A stretch of 64,000 bases of DNA from Thermoproteota archaeon (lineage in GTDB: Archaea; Thermoproteota; Thermoprotei_A; EX4484-217-1), in contig JAPDJU010000006.1 in assembly GCA_029258915.1 (NCBI GenBank), positions 1-64,000 on the forward strand. Direction: 5' to 3'. This document shows positions 25,280 to 35,800 of this stretch, one piece after another. Numbering within the stretch: position 1 is the first letter of the stretch; the number at the start of each line of letters is the position of its first letter. Made by a program: the position numbers and the translations under genes. The notes beneath the pieces were generated by a model, which made no database searches, was not told where the DNA came from, and saw nothing but the letters and a program-made list of their open reading frames with translations.

Positions 25280-26116
25280 ATGGAGTATGAAATGGAACTT
25301 CACATAGCGCCCTTCGTCGTACCTGTCCTTGGCACACTAATACCTAGAAGAAGAAATCCAGTAATTATAGCTAAAACTGATGAAAGAATAGCATTTGAAG
25401 TAAGTGTAGAAAGACAAACTACAGAAATAACTTTCAACTTTGAAAACGTACCTAAACCTAAATTCTTAAAAATGTTTTTAGAAGAATTTCTCAGAGGCTT
25501 AGGTGAGAAAGGCCTAAAAGTAACGGTAAATGTTAGAGGTACTTTTGAAAGCTTTAAAATATCAACATATGCTATACTTACCGCACATTTAATGGTAATT
25601 ATAGGAAATAAATTAGGATATGATGTATCTATAGATGATATCGAAAAATATTCGCCACTATTAGAAAGCAAGGAACTAATAAGCTATTTACCCATAATCA
25701 TGGCCTTAAGAGTTTCAACTTTAAAAAATAAAAGCATGATCTACAGGTTTAGGGAAGGATGGATAGAATTACCTTCTAAAAACAAGTTTAAAGGTTACAT
25801 GCTAAACATTCCCAACAAGGTGGTTACCACAAGAACAAATATAGGCAACATAGACTTATTAGCCCATATTGGCGGTAGAAACATCATAGATGCTACGCAA
25901 ATGCTAAGAGTAAAAAGCATCCTAGAAAGCTACATAATCACGGAAGAGTCTTTACAATATGCTATCTATAACTTAGAGGATATTGTAGACTTAAACATGT
26001 ACTTTAAATGTAAATGCATAATATTCCCGGATATAGAGAGCTCATCACTCATATGCTTTAAGAAACCTCATGGCAGATGTGAAGAAATCATTGTAACGTT
26101 AGGGGAGAAGAAATGA
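25280..26116 (+). CDS. GHMP-kinase-like protein without active-site motifs, in the mevalonate kinase slot
   Basis: 278 aa. Between Memo and IPK most crenarchaea carry mevalonate kinase. Here the N-terminus IAPFVVPVLGTL can be laid on the APGKVILFGEH of GHMP kinases and NPVIIAKTDERIAFEV on the following strand, but the glycine-rich ATP loop (GLGSSA) is replaced by GTFESFKISTYAIL, and the GEH motif is missing. I therefore regard it as a distant or degenerate GHMP relative, not a proven kinase. The reading frame is intact and its stop overlaps the ipk start (ATGA), so it is translated with that gene. It may have a structural role or a different chemistry. Confidence 0.4.
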   Translation: MEYEMELHIAPFVVPVLGTLIPRRRNPVIIAKTDERIAFEVSVERQTTEITFNFENVPKPKFLKMFLEEFLRGLGEKGLKVTVNVRGTFESFKISTYAILTAHLMVIIGNKLGYDVSIDDIEKYSPLLESKELISYLPIIMALRVSTLKNKSMIYRFREGWIELPSKNKFKGYMLNIPNKVVTTRTNIGNIDLLAHIGGRNIIDATQMLRVKSILESYIITEESLQYAIYNLEDIVDLNMYFKCKCIIFPDIESSSLICFKKPHGRCEEIIVTLGEKK

Positions 26117-26898
26117 GAGAAATAGTGTTAAAAATAGGTGGAAGCGTTATAACAGATAAAACTAAGCCATTTACTTTAAGAAAACATGTGCTAAATAGAA
26201 TAGCTTCAGAAATAGCTAAAGCACTTTCTGAGGAAAATATAAAGCTAGTTCTTGTTCATGGGGGTGGCTCATTCGGTCACTTCGTAGCATCAAGGTATAA
26301 AGACAAGTTTACACCAAGAGCCTTCATTGAAATACATGAAGCTATGGAGAGGCTAAATAAAACCATAACGTCCTGTCTTTTAAAGCATGGAATCGATGCT
26401 GTCCCTATAAACACTCAATTAACATTTATTTTGAAAAACAAAGAACCCTACAAAGTATTTTTAGATCCAATAATTAACGCTCTGAAAAGAAATTTGGTGC
26501 CAATACTTTATGGTGACATAGTTTTTGACGCAACAAAGAAGTTCTCTATACTTTCAGGAGACACTATAGCCCCATATATTGCTTCAAAGCTTAATTTTAA
26601 CAACCTATTTTACGCAATTAACGTTAACGGCGTCTATAAAAGGTACCCGCCTAAAAGCGATAAAGACCTTATAGAAGTTCTAAACCAAAATATGCTAAGT
26701 AATATATTGGAACATTCAAGGGTTAAGGCGAGAGGTATAGATGTAACAGGAGGTATGGTTAATAAACTATTGGAAATAGTTAAGTGGGTTAAGATTAAGA
26801 AGATGAAAATAATGATGTTTAATGCGTTAAAACCAGGTTACGTGTATAGAGCCTTAACATATAAGAATATACCCAAGAAAACCATAGTAAAGGTGTAA
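26113..26898 (+). CDS. ipk: Isopentenyl phosphate kinase
   Basis: 261 aa, amino acid kinase fold. It converts isopentenyl phosphate to isopentenyl diphosphate in the archaeal mevalonate pathway. The LKIGGSVITDKTKPFTL start and VLVHGGGSFGHFVASRYK segment, which holds the catalytic His near residue 60, identify the family. GDIVFDATKKFSILSGDTIAPYIA and NVNGVYKRYP follow. ATG 26113 overlaps the upstream stop. Confidence 0.93.
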   Translation: MREIVLKIGGSVITDKTKPFTLRKHVLNRIASEIAKALSEENIKLVLVHGGGSFGHFVASRYKDKFTPRAFIEIHEAMERLNKTITSCLLKHGIDAVPINTQLTFILKNKEPYKVFLDPIINALKRNLVPILYGDIVFDATKKFSILSGDTIAPYIASKLNFNNLFYAINVNGVYKRYPPKSDKDLIEVLNQNMLSNILEHSRVKARGIDVTGGMVNKLLEIVKWVKIKKMKIMMFNALKPGYVYRALTYKNIPKKTIVKV

Positions 26899-26908
26899 TT
26901 GAGACTTG

Positions 26909-28006
26909 ATGAATACAACGCGTTTTAGGAAAATAGAGCATATAGATATCTGCTTAAATGAGGATGTGGAATCAAAGATTTCCACATGGTTTACAGACGT
27001 AATATTCATACATAGAGCTCTACCCGAACTTGGCTTAGACGAAGTAAACGTTCAAACAAGTTTTCTAAGGAAAAAACTAAATGCACCAATAATAATCACA
27101 GGCATAACCGGAGGCCATCCTGAAACTTTCGAAATAAATAAGACATTAGCGTATGTAGCCGAAAAACTTGGAATAGGAATAGGTGTTGGCAGTCAAAGAG
27201 CGGCATTAGAAGATCCATCGGTTTCATATACGTACTCTGTTGTTAAAGAATATGCTCCAACAGCGTTTAAAATAGCTAACATAGGGTTTGTTCAAATTAA
27301 AAAATATAGTATAGACGATGTAGTTAAGGCTACTGAAATGATAGATGCTGATGCGCTAGCAATACATCTGAATCCATTGCAAGAAACTGTTCAAATGGAA
27401 GGGGAAAAATGCTTCAAGAACATTTTAATGAAAATAGGTAAATTATCAAAAGAACTTTCCATTCCGATAATAGTTAAAGAAACAGGAGCCGGTATATGCA
27501 GAGAAATAGCCTCATTAATAGCGGAACACACCGAAGTAAAAGCTATTGATGTAGCTGGACTTGGAGGAACAAGCTGGTCTGCCGTTGAAATGTATAGAGC
27601 CCTAAGAAAAGGAAATAACTATACTGCAGAAATAGCTAAAACATTTTGGAACTGGGGAATACCAACAGCAGTGTCTATCATTGAAACACGCGTTGGAGCA
27701 CCTAATTTAGAGATAATCGGTAGCGGCGGTATAAGAACGGGTTTAGACGTAGCTAAAGCAATAGCTCTAGGAGCTAATGTAGCAGGCGTCGCATTACCTG
27801 CTCTTAAAGAAGCCGTTAAAGGTGCTGAAAGACTCGAACAATACGTAAGAAAGCTAATCGATGAACTCAAAATAGCCATGCTTCTAACAGGCAATAAAAC
27901 ATTAAAGCAGCTGAGAAAAACAGACATAGTAATTACTGGAAAAGTAAGAGAATGGCTTGAGTTAAGAGGTATAAACATTAGGGAATATTTGGAAAAATTT
28001 AGATAG
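26909..28006 (+). CDS. fni: Isopentenyl-diphosphate delta-isomerase, type 2 (FMN-dependent)
   Basis: 365 aa from ATG 26909 (a TTG just upstream is unlikely). The TIM-barrel enzyme interconverts IPP and DMAPP. Visible motifs: TGITGGHPETFEINK, GVGSQRAALEDP, AIHLNPLQETVQMEG, KETGAG, DVAGLGGTSW and the FMN-phosphate loop GSGGIRTGLDVAKAIALGA. It lies 10 nt after ipk, in one operon with GGPP synthase. Confidence 0.95.
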   Translation: MNTTRFRKIEHIDICLNEDVESKISTWFTDVIFIHRALPELGLDEVNVQTSFLRKKLNAPIIITGITGGHPETFEINKTLAYVAEKLGIGIGVGSQRAALEDPSVSYTYSVVKEYAPTAFKIANIGFVQIKKYSIDDVVKATEMIDADALAIHLNPLQETVQMEGEKCFKNILMKIGKLSKELSIPIIVKETGAGICREIASLIAEHTEVKAIDVAGLGGTSWSAVEMYRALRKGNNYTAEIAKTFWNWGIPTAVSIIETRVGAPNLEIIGSGGIRTGLDVAKAIALGANVAGVALPALKEAVKGAERLEQYVRKLIDELKIAMLLTGNKTLKQLRKTDIVITGKVREWLELRGINIREYLEKFR

Positions 28007-28050
28007 GAGAAAAATAAGCTTAAACCAAGATTCATAGGGGTAAAAAATAT

Positions 28051-29052
28051 ATGAAGAAACTTTTAAACTATGCTAAATATATTGCAAAAATGGTTGATGA
28101 CTTCATATTAAACAATGTGTTGAAAGGTAAACCAGACCACCTCTATTCTGCATCATCACATTTGCTTAAAGCAGGAGGCAAGAGATTAAGACCAACACTT
28201 CTAATACTCTCCTCTAGAGTTGTTGGTGGAAACGAGAAAAAAGCCATTCCAGCAGCGGCAGCTATAGAAATACTGCATAATTTCACGCTAATACATGATG
28301 ATGTTATGGACATGGATGATTTCCGTAGAGGAGTACCTACAGTACATAAAGTATGGGGTATACCTACGGCAATAATAGCTGGAGACCTCTTATTCTCCAA
28401 GTCTTTTGAAGCCCTATTGAAGCTTAAAGAACTAAACGTAGACCATAAATCAATAGTTAAATCAGCTGAAATACTGGCTCATACAGCTTCAACAATAGCT
28501 GAAGGACAAGCAATGGATATGGCTTTTGAGGAAAGAGTAGATGTTAGTGAAGAAGAATATTTTACAATGATATATAAGAAAACAGCTGTACTTTTTGAAG
28601 CAACAACCAAAATAGGTGCATTAATAGGTGGTGGAAGTATACATGAAGTAGAAACACTAGGAACATACGGTAAATATCTTGGACTCGCATTTCAAATTCA
28701 AGACGATATTTTAGGTGTTGTTGGCGAAGAGAAAAAATTAGGCAAACCTGTTGGAAGCGATATAAGAGAAGGAAAGAAAACAATCATAGTTTTACATGCT
28801 TTAAGAAAAGCAACGCCAAAGGAAAAAGAGAAAATATTGGAAACTTTAGGTGATAGAACATTAAGTAAAGAAAGCATAGCTGAAATCATAACATTACTTA
28901 AAGACTTAGGTTCAATAGATTACGCTAAAGAACTTGCCTTAAAATACGCTAATGCTGCAAAAACAATTATAGACAACTTAGATGCCAAAGATTTAGAAGC
29001 AAAAGAAATGCTCATTGAACTGGCAGATTACGTTGTCAAGAGAATAAAATAA
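28051..29052 (+). CDS. idsA: Geranylgeranyl diphosphate synthase
   Basis: 333 aa, all-helical isoprenyl synthase that builds the side chains of archaeal lipids. The substrate-binding KAGGKRLRPTL, the first aspartate-rich motif DDVMD (residues 83-87) and the second motif FQIQDDILG near residue 220 are intact, with LGKPVGSDIREGKKT after it. It closes the isoprenoid gene group. Confidence 0.94.
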   Translation: MKKLLNYAKYIAKMVDDFILNNVLKGKPDHLYSASSHLLKAGGKRLRPTLLILSSRVVGGNEKKAIPAAAAIEILHNFTLIHDDVMDMDDFRRGVPTVHKVWGIPTAIIAGDLLFSKSFEALLKLKELNVDHKSIVKSAEILAHTASTIAEGQAMDMAFEERVDVSEEEYFTMIYKKTAVLFEATTKIGALIGGGSIHEVETLGTYGKYLGLAFQIQDDILGVVGEEKKLGKPVGSDIREGKKTIIVLHALRKATPKEKEKILETLGDRTLSKESIAEIITLLKDLGSIDYAKELALKYANAAKTIIDNLDAKDLEAKEMLIELADYVVKRIK

Positions 29053-29062
29053 GTTGTAAGTA

Positions 29063-29584
29063 ATGATGTCTACCTATACCTATCCTAAAATATATGTTGA
29101 AGAAGAGAACATAGGGGAAACATATGACCTTATATTTGAGCTATCTAACAACGTTTTCTGCGTAACTACAAGCAAAAACATGGTAAGAAGGATAAAAAGT
29201 TACAAAAGAGTTTTCGTAAAGAAAATTTATGAAACAGCTTATGAGGAAGTAATTTCCTTAAAACAATCAAGAACTGTAAAGTCCTTTATAACATATAGTC
29301 CTAAACACGATGCATATTATTTAGTAGAGAAAAACACTGAAGTAAGCTTGGTGGAAATAGAAGGGCTAAAAATATTCCTACATGTAGACGAAGGAGATAC
29401 AGTAGATGAGGGAGATAGAATAGGGTACCAGGTTACAAGAAAATTTGAAGTAAGAAACATAGTAAGTATTGTACGAGGAACAATAGTTTACATAGGAACA
29501 ATATTTGGTGAGGTTCAACGCTATATAATAGTTGCTGTAGGTGAAGAAAATGTCAGAAAAATCAATGTCTCTCCATGTAAGTGA
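29063..29584 (+). CDS. DUF2118 family protein (COG4072)
   Basis: 173 aa. The C-terminal half resembles a biotinyl/lipoyl-like hammerhead (FLHVDEGDTVDEGDRIGYQVTRKFEVRNIVSIVRGTIVYIG), but the lysine of true carrier domains is absent. I place it in the archaeal DUF2118 family from this pattern and from its position before gltX. Function is unknown. Its 3' end overlaps the gltX start by 35 nt, indicating coupled translation. Confidence 0.65.
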   Translation: MMSTYTYPKIYVEEENIGETYDLIFELSNNVFCVTTSKNMVRRIKSYKRVFVKKIYETAYEEVISLKQSRTVKSFITYSPKHDAYYLVEKNTEVSLVEIEGLKIFLHVDEGDTVDEGDRIGYQVTRKFEVRNIVSIVRGTIVYIGTIFGEVQRYIIVAVGEENVRKINVSPCK

Positions 29585-31319
29585 GATAAAGAACATAGCA
29601 TTTAAATATGCTTTACAAAATGCCATACAGCATTCTGGTAGAGCAGAAGTTAAAGCAGTTATTAATAAAGTTGTTGCGGAAAAACCTGAGGTAAGACAAT
29701 TCATTAAAGAAGTAATTTCCATAGTTAAGGAAACGGTAAATGAAGTGAACGCATTAACTATTGAAGAACAGAAAAGAATTGCTGAAGAAAAATACCCTGA
29801 AATTTTCATGAAAAAAGAGAAGAAGGAAGAGAAAAAGCTTCCACCATTACCTAACATTCATAAATATAAGCTTGTTACGACAAGGTTTGCCCCGAATCCT
29901 GATTTTGTTTTACATTTAGGAAATGCTAGACCCGCTATCTTATGTTACGAGTACGCTAAAATGTATAAAGGAAAATTCATTTTAAGATTCGATGACACGG
30001 ATCCTAAAACTAAAAAGCCTATGCTTGAAGCATATGATCTTATAAAGGATGATCTTAAATGGTTAGGTTTAAAATGGGATGAGGAACACGTTCAGTCGCG
30101 AAGATTGCCTATACATTATCGATATGCAAAAACACTCATTGAAAAAGGAGGAGCTTATGTTGATTTATGTGGTAGAAAAGAGTTCAAGAAGCTAAGGGAT
30201 CAAAAGAAGCCTTGTCCACATAGAGATCAAAGCGTAGAAGCCAACCTTGAACTTTGGGATAAAATGCTCGAAGGACATTTTGGTGAAGGCGAAGCAGTTC
30301 TTAGAATTAAAACAGACTTAAACCACCCAGATCCTTCTGTTAGAGATTGGGTTGCATTCAGGATTATAGATACCTCAAAGAACCCTCATCCCATAGTAGG
30401 TGACAAATATGTGGTTTGGCCTACATATAATTATGCATCTGCTTTAGATGACCATTTATTAAAAGTAACTCATATTTTAAGAGCAAAAGAGCACTTAACA
30501 AATACAGTAAAGCAAAAATATTTATTCATGCATTTTAAGTGGGATTATCCTGAAACAATACATTTTGGAAAACTTAAGCTAAAAGGATTTATTTTAAGCA
30601 AGTCGGCTATTAGAAAATATGTTGAAACAGGTAAGTTTGAAGGATTGGATGACCCAAGATTTGGAACGCTATGTGCTTTAAGGAAAAGAGGATTTACAGC
30701 CGAAGCAATAAGAGAGCTAATATTGGAAGTCGGTGTTAAACCTACTGAAGCAAGTATTTCTATGGAAAACTTAGCTGCGTTAAATAGAAAAATAGTCGAC
30801 CTTAAAGCTCCTAGGATATTATTTGTTGATAATCCTGTCAAAGTTGTTGTTCATGGAATTTCAGAATATACAACTAAAATACCGTATCATCCAGAAAACA
30901 AGAAGCTAGGGTACAGAATATTAAAGTTAAAGGGCAAAGAAAAACTATTAGAGCTATATATTTCACGTAGAGACTGTGAAAGAATGGCTAAAGGTGATCT
31001 CATTAGGCTTCTTGGACTATTTAATGTTAAGATAGAGAATGTAGGGGAGAGTGAGGTTAATACTGTATTTTCTGGGGTAAGTTTAGAAGATGCAAGAAAA
31101 CATAAGACACCGATAATTCAATGGGTACCTGTGACCGACAATGTTAAAGTTGTTGTGAAAAAACCTGAAGGATTAAACTTAAACATCGTTGAGGGTTTAG
31201 CTGAAGAATCATTAAAAACAATTTCTCCGGCCACTATTGTACAGTTTTATAGATTCGGCTTCGTTAAAATAGATAGATTAGTTGACAATAAGGTAATTGC
31301 TTATTTTGCCCATGAATAG
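29550..31319 (+). CDS. gltX: Glutamyl-tRNA synthetase, archaeal type
   Basis: 589 aa from ATG 29550, chosen because AGGTGA lies six bases upstream; GTG 29541 is in frame. A helical N-terminal region of about 100 residues is followed by the catalytic Rossmann domain with the HIGH-like motif FVLHLGNARP and the KMSKS-like LSKSA, then the beta-barrel anticodon-binding domain of the GlnRS/archaeal GluRS type. It charges tRNA-Glu and probably tRNA-Gln for later amidation. Confidence 0.94.
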   Translation: MSEKSMSLHVSEIKNIAFKYALQNAIQHSGRAEVKAVINKVVAEKPEVRQFIKEVISIVKETVNEVNALTIEEQKRIAEEKYPEIFMKKEKKEEKKLPPLPNIHKYKLVTTRFAPNPDFVLHLGNARPAILCYEYAKMYKGKFILRFDDTDPKTKKPMLEAYDLIKDDLKWLGLKWDEEHVQSRRLPIHYRYAKTLIEKGGAYVDLCGRKEFKKLRDQKKPCPHRDQSVEANLELWDKMLEGHFGEGEAVLRIKTDLNHPDPSVRDWVAFRIIDTSKNPHPIVGDKYVVWPTYNYASALDDHLLKVTHILRAKEHLTNTVKQKYLFMHFKWDYPETIHFGKLKLKGFILSKSAIRKYVETGKFEGLDDPRFGTLCALRKRGFTAEAIRELILEVGVKPTEASISMENLAALNRKIVDLKAPRILFVDNPVKVVVHGISEYTTKIPYHPENKKLGYRILKLKGKEKLLELYISRRDCERMAKGDLIRLLGLFNVKIENVGESEVNTVFSGVSLEDARKHKTPIIQWVPVTDNVKVVVKKPEGLNLNIVEGLAEESLKTISPATIVQFYRFGFVKIDRLVDNKVIAYFAHE

Positions 31320-31361
31320 AATATTTTATTATCAATGTTTCATGCTACTATTTGATACAGA

Positions 31362-31370
31362 TTTATATAT
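31362..31370 (+). promoter_or_regulatory. Probable TATA box of rpl7ae
   Basis: TTTATATAT lies about 65 nt upstream of the rpl7ae ATG. Typical archaeal spacing puts the transcript start near 31392, at the first base of the ATGATGA element, leaving a leader of about 38 nt. Confidence 0.5.
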
Positions 31371-31392
31371 CCCTATTTTCACTTATGGTTAA

Positions 31393-31428
31393 ATGATGAA
31401 CGACGAGATAGCCGAGGAGGATGAGTAA
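31393..31428 (+). promoter_or_regulatory. rpl7ae leader with box C-like element and 11-codon uORF
   Basis: The leader opens with ATGATGA (31393-31399), identical to a box C core, and has CCGA at 31412-31415. The same bases form an ORF from ATG 31393 to TAA 31426-31428 encoding [11 protein letters not shown], which ends two bases before the rpl7ae ATG. L7Ae binds box C/D kink-turns and in Sulfolobus binds its own leader, so self-regulation is conceivable. I could not draw a convincing full kink-turn. Confidence 0.3.
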
Positions 31429-31430
31429 GT

Positions 31431-31817
31431 ATGTCTAAACCATTCTATGTTAGATTTGAAGTACCTTCAGAACTAGCTGAAAAAGCCTATGAAGCAGTAA
31501 AGAAAGCTAGAGAAACTGGAGGAAAAATAAAGAAAGGAACAAACGAAACTACTAAAGCCGTTGAAAGAGGCCTCGCTAAACTAGTACTAATAGCTGAAGA
31601 CGTAGATCCGCCGGAAATTGTAGCTCACTTACCATTGCTTTGTGACGAAAAGAAAATACCTTACGTCTATGTTTCAAGTAAGAAAAGATTAGGAGAAGCT
31701 TCCGGTATAGAAGTTGCAGCAGCAAGCGCTTGTATTATTGATCCAGGGGAAGCTAAGGAGCTCGTAGAAGAAATCGTAGAGAAAGTTAGTGAAATAAAAG
31801 CTAAAGCAGCTAAGTAA
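31431..31817 (+). CDS. rpl7ae: Ribosomal protein L7Ae (kink-turn binding)
   Basis: 128 aa. Besides the 50S subunit it serves box C/D and H/ACA RNPs and RNase P. The kink-turn binding region [36 protein letters not shown] and the [27 protein letters not shown] loop are complete. GGAGG lies at 31416-31420. Normally rps28e follows on the same strand; here rps28e is inverted. Confidence 0.96.
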   Translation: MSKPFYVRFEVPSELAEKAYEAVKKARETGGKIKKGTNETTKAVERGLAKLVLIAEDVDPPEIVAHLPLLCDEKKIPYVYVSSKKRLGEASGIEVAAASACIIDPGEAKELVEEIVEKVSEIKAKAAK

Positions 31818-31866
31818 ACAGAGCAGTAGTGGTCTTAGATATTTAAATCAAAAACTTTTAACTTTT

Positions 31867-32106
31867 TTACCTACCAGAAAGTTTTCTAGCTTCTCTTTCT
31901 GTTTCTCTTAGAATCAGTATATCGCCTAGTCTTACAGGTCCTTTAACGTTTCTAGTCAATATTCTGCCTTTATCTCTTCCTTCAAGAATTCTGACTCTGA
32001 CTTGTATTACTTCGCCAGTAACTCCTGTTCTACCAACTATTTGAATCACTTCAGCAGGATAGCCTAGTTCTTCTATTATAGATGTGGATTTCTGCTTACT
32101 GCTCAC
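31867..32106 (-). CDS. rps28e: Small subunit ribosomal protein S28e (eS28)
   Basis: 79 aa from GTG on the minus strand. The OB-fold core [49 protein letters not shown] ends with the signature ETEREARKL. It stands alone facing rpl7ae tail to tail and divergent from rpl24e, although these genes are usually in one direction. GAGGGTA precedes the GTG. Confidence 0.95.
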   Translation of the reverse strand: MSSKQKSTSIIEELGYPAEVIQIVGRTGVTGEVIQVRVRILEGRDKGRILTRNVKGPVRLGDILILRETEREARKLSGR

Positions 32107-32218
32107 TGTTCTTTACCCTCAAGATGATCTGTAGTGAAAATTGGTAGAAAGAGTTTTAAATATGTTTCCACCGAGAATTTCCAGCTAACATGCGACAATA
32201 ACTATAGCGGTGTTGCTC

Positions 32219-32401
32219 ATGGTTAAAGTAAGAAGTTGCTCATTCTGCGGACGGGAAATAGAACCTGGAACAGGAATAATGTACGTTAGAAATGATGGTT
32301 CAATATTATGGTTTTGTTCAAGCAAATGCTTAAAGAACATGTTAAAACTTAAACGTAACCCTAGGAAGTATAAATGGACCTTAAAATACGCTAAGACCTA
32401 A
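32219..32401 (+). CDS. rpl24e: Large subunit ribosomal protein L24e (eL24)
   Basis: 60 aa from ATG 32219; the in-frame upstream TTG would add three residues foreign to the family. Zinc-binding cysteines are C7, C10, C33 and C37 (CSFCG, WFCSSKC). It starts divergently from rps28e with a promoter region of about 110 nt between them, including a TTTTAAATATG element near 32154. Confidence 0.94.
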   Translation: MVKVRSCSFCGREIEPGTGIMYVRNDGSILWFCSSKCLKNMLKLKRNPRKYKWTLKYAKT

Positions 32402-32447
32402 AATACTAAAAATAAGGCACTTAAACTAAACTTCTGGGTGTCTTAGC

Positions 32448-32870
32448 ATGGTTGTTCAAAGAACTTTTGTTATGATAAAACCTGATGGTGTGAAAAAAGG
32501 ACTTATAGGTGAAATAATTAGGCGTTTTGAAAATAAAGGGTTAGCCATTGTGGCTTTAAAAATGCTTAAGCTAAGTAGAGAAAAAGCTGAAGAACTTTAT
32601 GCTATACATAAAGGTAAGCACTTTTTTGAAGACCTAATAAACTTTGTTACTTCTGGGCCTGTCGTAGCAATGGTTCTTGAAGGAGACGAAGCTGTAAATG
32701 TTGTTAGGACAATGATAGGTCCAACAGACGGTAGGAAAGCGCCGCCAGGAACTATTAGAGGAGATTTTGCTCTATCCGTTCAGGAAAACATCATTCATGC
32801 TGCTGATAGTATTGAAGCAGCTATTAGAGAAATGAAAGTTATTTTTAAAGACGAAGACTTTGTATGTTAA
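32448..32870 (+). CDS. ndk: Nucleoside diphosphate kinase
   Basis: 140 aa. It transfers the gamma phosphate between NTPs and NDPs through a phosphohistidine. The [20 protein letters not shown] start, the [20 protein letters not shown] loop and the active-site histidine in NIIHAADS are intact. Its stop TAA (32868-32870) overlaps the opposite-strand infB stop within TTAA. Confidence 0.96.
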   Translation: MVVQRTFVMIKPDGVKKGLIGEIIRRFENKGLAIVALKMLKLSREKAEELYAIHKGKHFFEDLINFVTSGPVVAMVLEGDEAVNVVRTMIGPTDGRKAPPGTIRGDFALSVQENIIHAADSIEAAIREMKVIFKDEDFVC

Positions 32871-35800
32871 AGGAAAATTGTTGCAGCAAAAGCTGGATTA
32901 ATTTTTCTCTTAATTTTAACGATTTCCTTTAAAACAATAAGTTCATCATCACTTAGTTCCGATTTAAATTTCTTAATCCACGTTTCAACATGTTTTTCTG
33001 AAAGATCAGTGTAAAGAATATCTCCTTCATTTATATGTCTTCCTACTAAAACATGGCCCTTAATAGAAATAGCCACTGCTTGACCTATCTTAGCCTCACC
33101 TATAGTTTTTCCTCTATCCTGTATTTGCATTATCTCTCCAATACGTTTACCATCCTTTCTCATTAGTGGATACCCTGACTTGATTTTCCCACCTAAAACT
33201 TCAACACCTACGATAGCAGGTGCGCTTCTCCTAAAAACAAATCCAGGGATTATTCTTATTTTAGCTGGCCTGATAAGTTTAGCTAGTTCTCTAAGCTTTT
33301 CTCTTTCTCTTTCCTTAATTAACCATTCTTCGTAAGTTTCTAGCAACTTATAGATAACATTATCACTAAATATCTTAACACCTTCTCTAATAGCTTCGTC
33401 TACGACTCCCGGAAGTAGTTTAGTGTTAAAGGCTAATATAACTCCGTAAAATCTATTCTTTTTTAAAGATGTCGATGCTTCAATAACATCTCTTCTACTT
33501 ACAGGCCCTACATCAGCTAACCTTACTGGAATGTTTTTTCTTCTTAAAGCAGCTATTAGAGCTTCTAAAGTGCCTAACGTGTCTGCTTTAACAACTACAC
33601 CGATAACATCCTTCATAATTCTAACACTTGATATCTCCTCCTGAACCTTAAACACATATTCATCAATTTTCGATAAGTCTTCAATCACAAATATAGGTGA
33701 ACCTGCAAGTGCACTGTCAAGGTTTGGTGCTGCTATTTTAACACCTGCAGCTGCGACAACATGGTTTACCTGCATAAACTTTTCTTCAGGGGCTCTTATT
33801 TCCTGTAATGGTTTAGGCATTAAGAGTGCTCTAACCTTAGTTACTATAGGTTTTTCTAAACCTCCAACAACTATTATGTCCCCTTTCTTTAAGATTCCAT
33901 CATAAACTATGACGTCTATTGTCGTTCCAAGACCCACTTCCTCTTTAACCTCTAAAACAACGCCTTTAGCAGGTCCTTCAGCATACATTAATCTTTTAGT
34001 TATAAACTGTTGAGTTAAACCTGCAAGTACAGCTAAAAGCTCAGGTATGCCTTCACCAGTTTTCGCCGAAACAGGAACTATGGTTACTATTTTAGTAAAA
34101 TCCCTTATTCTATCAAATCTATCAGCTTTAAACCCCAGCTTATACATTTCACCAATAATGTTGTAAATTAGTTCTTCAAGCCTATCTCTTACCCTCTCAC
34201 TTTGCTTTCTAAAGCTCATGAGAAACGGGCTATCAGGATACGGTTTCCAACCGGGAATTTTATCGATTTTATTAGCAGCTACTAAGAAGGGTACTTTACG
34301 CTCCTTAAGAATTTCAATGCTTTCAAAGGTCTGATCTTTAAACCCTTCAAGAACATCAACAACTAAAATAGCAAAATCAGCTACACTACCTCCTCTTTTT
34401 CTAAGGTTAGAGAAAAGCTCATGACCAGGAGTATCTATGAAAAGCAATCCAGGTATTTTAAGCCTTATAGGAAACATTTTCCTTAAAGGCTCACAAACTC
34501 TTTCAATAACGTATGTTGGAACAACACTAGCACCAACATGCTGAGTAATCTCACCAGGCTCCTTCTTAGCAACAGTAGTACCCCTAATATGATCTAGGAG
34601 CGTTGTATTATGAACTATTATCCCATTAGCTATGAAGTTTTGCGTATTGTCTATGCTTAAATCATATAAGTATCCGACATATCGTAGTCTCTTTATATCC
34701 TTTACTTTTACGAAAGTTACATAGTCAAAGGTGGGAAGTCTTATTTTCTCGAAATCTCTCCTCTTCCAGGCTAGTAGTATTTCTTTACCTAGTGGCGTAA
34801 GCTCTTTATTTGAGTACATTAGTCCATCAGACATAAAAGCTAAAACTAAGTTTCTATCGTTCTTTAATCCTTCGAGTACGAGTATCTTCTTCTTTAACTT
34901 CTTACCAAAGTTGTTATTACTGGTAAGTTTCTTAAGTTCGTGAACAAATTTAATCCATGTTGAATAAGTCATTTTCTCTAAATTTTTCTCGTAGACGGCA
35001 AAGTAAGGCATTTTAAGCTCTGACCATGTTATAGCATGGATCAGTCTGGTTCTCTTAATGTAATCTCCGCTCAAAGGTATTTCTTCAGTGGTAATATCAT
35101 CACGTTTAGATTTGCTGATAATTACTTTAAGTTTCTCTAACTTAGCTGGCTCCATAAACCCTATGTGTGTTAGATATTTCTCCAAGTTCCTTCTACCCTT
35201 AATGTAAAGTACGCCATAAGTAGTGTTTTCAACTGTTTTCTCATGATATTGCGATGTAATTCCAAATCTAAGAAGCAACCACTTTATCTGCTTTAAGAAC
35301 GTAGGTGAGGCAGATGAAACTTCAATACGGTTTTGTTTTACATCAACTGCAGCATCAGCATCAAAATATCCTCTAATAAATGCTGAAATAAAACGTAGGG
35401 GAGCTATTTGAACAACTTCAGGTAACCTTAGATTTCTTGCTTTTTTCCTCTCAGGGAATTCGAAAATGTACTTAAAGAACTTTTTTACAGCTAGACCGCC
35501 TACGGCTCTAACTTCTAAAACACTTTGTCTCTTAGAGCTTATAATGTGTGCTGAAGCTCCAAGTACTGCTAACCCTTTCTCAAATTCTCTTACGAGTTTT
35601 TTAGAACTACTAGTTAGCCTATCAAAGTTTAAAGAACCATAACCGAACATTAAACCTGCAACATAAAATATTTTCTCCCAACTCTTTCTAGACTTTGGCA
35701 GCTTTACCCACTTACTAGCATGTCCTACTCTTCTCCTTCTATCTGAGAATGTTATAAGCTCTATAAGCTCATATAGTCTATAATAATCTATGTTAAGCTT

